Source of the DNA: Rhodospirillales bacterium
GTDB lineage: Bacteria > Pseudomonadota > Alphaproteobacteria > Rhodospirillales > Casp-alpha2
DNA: 9,365 bases
Assembly (NCBI GenBank): GCA_016187325.1
Contig: JACPJY010000073.1
Span: forward strand, 1-9,365
Reading direction: 5' to 3'
The first letter of the stretch is position 1, and the number at the start of each line of letters is the position of its first letter. Positions 5,383 to 9,365 of the stretch are shown one piece after another. Under the pieces are notes generated by a model. The model saw nothing but the letters and a program-made list of their open reading frames with translations. It made no database searches and had not been told where the DNA came from. Both the position numbers and the translations under genes were made by a program.

Positions 5383-7257
5383 TTGGCCAACCTTGCCGGC
5401 AAGACCTATGAGGTGATGGTCGCCGAGGGCAAGCGCTGGATTTTCGAATCCGAGCATGCCACCCGGTCGGCCGCGCTGCAGCAGGCGGAAATCCTGCTCG
5501 GCGGCATGAAGCACGACGGCGTGCGCGTGCTCGCCGAGAGCGAGCGCACCGGCGCCCAGGAGGTGATCTTCGAGGAGGTCATCGACCGCGCCAACGTCAT
5601 CACCATCGTTCCCATTGAGACCGCCGCGCCTTGCCGCGACATCGCCGATTTCTACCGTTTCCCGGCGCGGCGCACGGCGGGCAGGCTGCTGCGCAAGTTC
5701 CTCGACGACCAGGGCCTGACGGCGCTCGAGCTTGCCTACAACGCCGGCCAACTGATGATGCTTGAGCGCAACGATAGGCTATTCGCGCCGGCGATGTCGC
5801 GGGTCGGCGGCATCCAGGCCAAGGCGACGGGCGCCAAGGCGATCGACCGCACCGAGGAGCTCCACAAGGCGTTCGCCCAGATCAAGGAGCGGGCGCGCAC
5901 CCTATCGGACGACGAGACCTATCCGGCGCTGCTCAAGGCCAAGGGCGTGAACGCCCTGATCGAGGTTGTCACCCAACGCGAAAAGCAGGCCGACCGCGAG
6001 TTCCTGATCCGCGGCGCGTTCGCGCGGCTACTCAGGGAGCACGGCGACTGGGACGCCAAGCTGCGGGCGCTGATCGAGCTCGGGCGCGGCAACCCGAAAG
6101 CCGAGGCGACGGCGTACCTGGACGAGGTGGTGGCCGAGATCCTGGACGGCGCCGAGGCGACCAAGGAACTGCTCGGCGGGCAGCCCGACGCCGCCGCCGC
6201 CAACCGCGTGCTGATCCATCTCTCGACCGGAAGCTGCATACCGCCGAAAAACCCGATCAGTTGCATCGTCGAGCTCAACCACATGCTCGGCCGGCTGGAG
6301 ATGCCGCTGACCCGCCAAGTACTGCTGGACCGCGTCGCCCGCGAGATCGGCGGCATCCGGCACCTGACCAAGGAGGGTCACGAAGCCGAGCGCGAAGTCT
6401 TCGTCAGCCTGGTGCGCGAGCTGGTCGTCGACGACGGCATCATGGGCGGCCCCGGCATGGCCGAAGCCGTGGTCAAGCGCGCCCGCATGGCGCTGTCGGA
6501 AACCGATATCGACCTCAGTGTCGAGAAGGCCATCGATCGCCTGCTCGACATCATGCCCAACCGCGCCGTCCGCGTCGGCTTCGTGCTCGATCTCGCGCGC
6601 TCGGCCCTCGGCGAGAAGGAAAGCACGCTGGTGGCGCAATACCTGAACAGGCTGCAGCGGCAGCTGTCCTTGGGTTCCTCCTTGGTCCCCGAAGGCAGCG
6701 ATCAGGAAACCGTGGCCCGGGTGATTCACGGATTGAAAGACCGCCTCGCTGAATGGCCGGTCGACGCCGACTGGCACCGGAACCTCGGCAAGTCCCTCGA
6801 CGGCCTGCTGGCGCGAAGCCAAGGGCGCGGTGGAAAAGGCGGGATGAAGGGCGCAACAAATACGTTCAAGGTGGACGAAGGGAAGAAAGCCATGGCTGAT
6901 CCAACCGGTGAAACCAAATCGATCAAGGCTGGCGAGCTTGTCTTCGAGGAAGGCGAAGTCGGCGACATGGCGTTCCTCATCGTCTCCGGCGAGGTCGAAA
7001 TCTACCGCAAGAACGGCAACAATGACCGCGTCCTCGCCACCCTCGGCCGCGGCGAACTGATCGGCGAGATGTCGCTGATCGACAACCAGCCGCGGATCGC
7101 CTCGGCGCGCGCGCTCCAGGACACCGAGGTCCGCATCATCTCGCGAGATTCCCTGCAGCAACGCCTGGCGCGCTTGGAGCAAACCGACCGCGTGCTGCGG
7201 CGCCTGATCGCGGTGCTGGTCAGCCGCATCCGCGGCCAGGCGCAGAGCCCGGAGTAA
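5383..7257 (+). CDS. Large protein of unknown function with C-terminal cyclic-nucleotide-binding domain
   Basis: The 624-residue product has three parts. Residues 1-80 look like a small alpha/beta domain (KTYEVMVAEGKRWIFES, then GVRVL and EEVIDRANV). Residues about 95-478 are mostly helical and match no family I recognise. After a Gly/Lys-rich linker (479-503) comes a Crp-type cyclic-nucleotide-binding domain (about 505-624). Its phosphate-binding cassette runs GEMSLIDNQPR (561-571), with E562 and R571 at the positions that hold ribose and phosphate in CRP and PKA, so ligand binding is plausible. A C-terminal helix follows but there is no helix-turn-helix, so it is not a transcription factor; it has no membrane segment or signal peptide. 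The start is a TTG with GAGGGA at 5369-5374, 8 bases upstream. An internal ATG at 6892 also has a strong ribosome site. It ends 9 bp from the converging enolase gene. No convincing promoter is seen in 5280-5382; CATAAT at 5313-5318 lacks a -35 box. Confidence 0.85.
   Translation: MANLAGKTYEVMVAEGKRWIFESEHATRSAALQQAEILLGGMKHDGVRVLAESERTGAQEVIFEEVIDRANVITIVPIETAAPCRDIADFYRFPARRTAGRLLRKFLDDQGLTALELAYNAGQLMMLERNDRLFAPAMSRVGGIQAKATGAKAIDRTEELHKAFAQIKERARTLSDDETYPALLKAKGVNALIEVVTQREKQADREFLIRGAFARLLREHGDWDAKLRALIELGRGNPKAEATAYLDEVVAEILDGAEATKELLGGQPDAAAANRVLIHLSTGSCIPPKNPISCIVELNHMLGRLEMPLTRQVLLDRVAREIGGIRHLTKEGHEAEREVFVSLVRELVVDDGIMGGPGMAEAVVKRARMALSETDIDLSVEKAIDRLLDIMPNRAVRVGFVLDLARSALGEKESTLVAQYLNRLQRQLSLGSSLVPEGSDQETVARVIHGLKDRLAEWPVDADWHRNLGKSLDGLLARSQGRGGKGGMKGATNTFKVDEGKKAMADPTGETKSIKAGELVFEEGEVGDMAFLIVSGEVEIYRKNGNNDRVLATLGRGELIGEMSLIDNQPRIASARALQDTEVRIISRDSLQQRLARLEQTDRVLRRLIAVLVSRIRGQAQSPE
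6877..6894 (+). promoter_or_regulatory. Internal ribosome-binding site and start inside the cyclic-nucleotide-domain gene
   Basis: GAAGGG (6877-6882) lies 9 bases before an in-frame ATG at 6892 (codon 504). Starting here would give a free 121-residue cyclic-nucleotide-binding domain. The codons around it are A-rich, as at real gene starts, unlike the rest of the gene. Whether it is used is unknown. Confidence 0.4.
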
Positions 7258-7266
7258 GACGCGCCG

Positions 7267-8577
7267 TCACTTTTTCCACGGGAAAGCCGAGCGCGCCGGC
7301 AACGGCCCGTCGCCGCCTTTCTTTCCGCCCAGCGCGTCGGCGATGCGCAGGCCCTCGTTCCACTTCGCCGTGCGCTCGCCGCGGGTGATCGAGCCGACCT
7401 TCAGTTGCGGCACTCCCCAGCCGACGGCGAGGTGGACGACGCTCACGTCCTCGCTTTCGCCGGACCGCGCCGACAGGATAGCGCCGAAGCGCGCCTTCCT
7501 GGCCGCCGCCAACGCCGCCTGAGTCTCGGTCAGGGTGCCGGCCTGGTTGGGCTTGATCAGTGCCGCGTTGCACGCCTTGTCGCGGGCGGCGGCGCGGATG
7601 CGCCGGGCGCTGGTCACCAGGAAATCGTCGCCGATTACCTGGATGCGCTTTCCCACCGCCCAGGTGAAGCGGATCATGCCTTCCTTGTCGCCCTCGGCCA
7701 TCGGGTCCTCGACGGCGACGATGGGGTAGCGCTCCACCCAGTCGACCAGCAGCCCGGAAAGCGCGTCGCTGGTCAGCTCGACGCCGTCGCGGGCGAGGCG
7801 GTAGCGGTTCTTGGCGCCGAACGACGACGCCGCGACGTCGAGCGACACGGCCACGTCCTCGCCGGGCTTGAGCCCCGCTTTCTCGATCGCTTTCACCAGC
7901 GTCCCGATCGCGTCCTCGTTTTTGTCGAACGCCGGCCACAGGCCGCCCTCGTCGGCGACCCCGGCGAGACGGCCCTGTTCCGTCATCAGTCCGGCGGCGG
8001 CGCGGTAGACCTCTGCGCTCCACGCCAGGGCCTGCGCGAAAGAGTCGGCGCCGACCGGCACGACCATGAAGTCCTGGACGTCGACGCGACCGCCGGCGTG
8101 CACGCCGCCGCCGAAGATCTGCGCCTCCGGCAGCGGCAGCAAGACCGGCAGCAGGCCGTCGCCGTCGCCGCGCAAGTACCGCCACAACGGCAGCTTCAGC
8201 GCCGCCGCCGCGGCGTGGGCGGCGGCCATCGAGGTGGCGATCAGGGCGTTGCCGCCAAAGCGGCTCTTGTCGGCGGTGCCGTCGAGGGCGATCAGCGCCT
8301 CGTCGACGGCTTTCTGATCGGCGGCGTCGAGGCCCTTCAGGCGCTCGGCGATGGCGCCGTTGACGGCGGCGACGGCCTTGTCGACACCGTAGCCGCCGAA
8401 GGCGCCGCCGCCGTCGCGTAGGTCCACCGCCTCGCCGCTGCCGAGCGAGGCGCCGGCCGGGGCGATGGCGCGCCCGGTGGCGCCGTAGCGCAGCGCCATC
8501 TCGACTTCGAGGGTCGGCCGGCCGCGGGAATCCCACACCCGGCGGGCGCGGACGGACTTGATGATGGTGTTGCTCAT
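7267..8577 (-). CDS. Divergent enolase-superfamily protein (phosphopyruvate hydratase-like) with altered active site
   Basis: The 436-residue product aligns over its whole length with enolase, which dehydrates 2-phosphoglycerate to PEP. Kept residues, in yeast numbering: Ser39 (S44, in AGASLG), His159 (H160), Glu211 (E210, in ADEGG), metal ligands Asp246, Glu295 and Asp320 (D247, E290, D317), Lys345 (K342, in LIKPNQAG) and Lys396 (K393). Changed: His373, in the nearly invariant SHRSGE, is Ala (A370, SARSGE); Glu168 is Asp (D169, VDVQDFM); and the NIINGG loop reads QIFGGG (153-158). His373 contacts the substrate phosphoryl region and its loss cripples yeast enolase, so this is probably a paralogue with another substrate. 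The start ATG 8577 is fixed by enolase homology and by GGAG a few bases upstream; it overlaps the kinase stop as ATGA. The usual glycolytic neighbours (pyrG, kdsA, pdhA) are absent. It could still be a poor glycolytic enzyme. Confidence 0.86.
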   Translation of the reverse strand: MSNTIIKSVRARRVWDSRGRPTLEVEMALRYGATGRAIAPAGASLGSGEAVDLRDGGGAFGGYGVDKAVAAVNGAIAERLKGLDAADQKAVDEALIALDGTADKSRFGGNALIATSMAAAHAAAAALKLPLWRYLRGDGDGLLPVLLPLPEAQIFGGGVHAGGRVDVQDFMVVPVGADSFAQALAWSAEVYRAAAGLMTEQGRLAGVADEGGLWPAFDKNEDAIGTLVKAIEKAGLKPGEDVAVSLDVAASSFGAKNRYRLARDGVELTSDALSGLLVDWVERYPIVAVEDPMAEGDKEGMIRFTWAVGKRIQVIGDDFLVTSARRIRAAARDKACNAALIKPNQAGTLTETQAALAAARKARFGAILSARSGESEDVSVVHLAVGWGVPQLKVGSITRGERTAKWNEGLRIADALGGKKGGDGPLPARSAFPWKK

Positions 8578-9365
8578 CGCCGCTCCAGTTCCTTCACCCA
8601 CGCGTCGCGTACGTCTGCCAGGCGCGCCGGCGGCTCGACAAGCAGCGCGCTGGCGACGTGGCGCACGCGCGCCTTGTCGGCGTCGCCGATCAGGTATTCG
8701 ACCGGCGACTTGCCGTCGACGCGCGCCAGCAGCAGCCCCGGCAGCAGCCTGGCGGCGCGGATTTCCACGTGGGCGGCGTCCGGAGTGCCGGCAAGATAGG
8801 CGCGCGCCAAGGCATCGAAGCAGGCGAGAAAGGCTTCCGTCGCCGCCGGCCTGGCCAGGCACTTGAGCAACAGATGGTTGAGGCAGAAGGCGACGTCGAA
8901 CGCCGGGTCGCCGTACCACGCGCACTCGGCATCCAGGAACACCGGCCCCTCGGGCCCGGCGAGGATGTTCTTGGGGCTGACGTCGCCATGCACCAGCGCC
9001 GCATGGGTGCCGGCGGTGACGCGGACCAGCTCGGCGAGCGGGCCGGCCAGCTCCGGATGCGCCCGCGCCGAAGCCTCCAGGTACGGCTCCAAGCGGATGG
9101 CGTGAAAAAAGCCGTCGGTGGCAAACGCCCGCGCTGCTGCCCGGTCGCCGGCGGTCGCCGAGTGAATGCGGGCGAGGGTGCCGCCGACCTGGGCGGCGAA
9201 GCCGGCGTCGGCGCGCCCGGCCAGCAACTCCGACTTCCATGGCTTGAAGCGGTCCGGATCGAGATAGTCCATGGCGAACATGTGCGCCTTGGCGTCATGG
9301 GCGAGCACCGCTGGCGCGGCGCCGGGGACGATGCGCGCCGCCCATTCGAGCCACGCCGCCTCGTA
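8574..9365 (-). CDS. APH/choline-kinase-type small-molecule phosphotransferase, 5' end outside window
   Basis: The frame is open to the window edge, so the N-lobe with the ATP-binding Lys is missing; 263 residues are visible. The catalytic loop VHGDVSPKNIL (visible residues 125-135, with H126, D128 and N133) and the metal-binding FLDAECAWYGDPAFDVAFC (D145) are the typical Brenner and DxD-like motifs of the aminoglycoside phosphotransferase fold, which also includes choline, homoserine and methylthioribose kinases. All catalytic residues in view are intact. It would phosphorylate a hydroxyl on a small molecule using ATP in the cytoplasm; the substrate is unknown, and resistance to an antibiotic should not be assumed from the fold. 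Its TGA overlaps the enolase-like ATG, so the two are translationally coupled and probably act in one pathway. The GTG at 9308 is internal, not the start, since the homology continues upstream of it. Confidence 0.85.
   Translation of the reverse strand, partial: YEAAWLEWAARIVPGAAPAVLAHDAKAHMFAMDYLDPDRFKPWKSELLAGRADAGFAAQVGGTLARIHSATAGDRAAARAFATDGFFHAIRLEPYLEASARAHPELAGPLAELVRVTAGTHAALVHGDVSPKNILAGPEGPVFLDAECAWYGDPAFDVAFCLNHLLLKCLARPAATEAFLACFDALARAYLAGTPDAAHVEIRAARLLPGLLLARVDGKSPVEYLIGDADKARVRHVASALLVEPPARLADVRDAWVKELERR

Noticed and set aside
8578..9240. Upstream in-frame extension of the enolase frame
   Set aside because: It lies antisense-free but out of frame over the kinase gene; enolase homology begins at ATG 8577 and the kinase motifs prove the other frame.

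Overview
The window comes from a GC-rich bacterial chromosome and reads as an alphaproteobacterium, probably Rhodospirillales or a neighbouring order. That placement is inference. It rests on argJ running into a GNAT/MutT gene, a 17-kDa-antigen-type glycine-zipper lipoprotein, an aerobic BluB, and the style of the MarR-like and cyclic-nucleotide-domain proteins. No mobile element, integrase, CRISPR array or rRNA is visible. Gene density is high. Genes at both edges are cut: argJ at its 5' end and a kinase gene at its 5' end.

Layout. Positions 1-1551 (+) hold the end of argJ (arginine biosynthesis), overlapped by a fused GNAT acetyltransferase/Nudix hydrolase. Positions 1604-2014 (-) hold a MarR-type regulator converging on it. 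Positions 2015-2355 are a gene-free divergent intergenic region. Its core, 2151-2260, is only about 15% GC and holds a good sigma70-type promoter and a 16-bp AT-rich dyad. Positions 2356-2829 (+) encode a small outer-membrane lipoprotein with its own terminator. Positions 3012-4413 (+) hold a CinA-like molybdopterin-binding-domain protein and a CPxC-type AhpC/TSA redoxin, probably one transcript. Positions 4437-5114 (-) hold bluB (lower ligand of vitamin B12), divergent from tRNA-Leu(UAA) at 5194-5279. Positions 5383-7257 (+) encode a 624-residue protein with an uncharacterised helical N-terminal part and a C-terminal cyclic-nucleotide-binding domain. Positions 7267-9365 (-) hold an APH-type kinase followed by a divergent enolase, with ATGA overlap.

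The most interesting part is the kinase-enolase pair. The enolase keeps the metal ligands and the Lys/Lys/Glu machinery, but the active-site His equivalent to yeast His373 is Ala, and the residue equivalent to Glu168 is Asp. With a small-molecule kinase translationally coupled to it, this looks like a specialised two-step pathway (phosphorylate, then dehydrate) rather than glycolysis. The substrate cannot be read from the sequence. Second-rank observations are a strong internal ribosome-binding site that could release a free cyclic-nucleotide domain, the AT-rich island, the GNAT-Nudix fusion, and a very basic N-terminal extension on the CinA-like protein.
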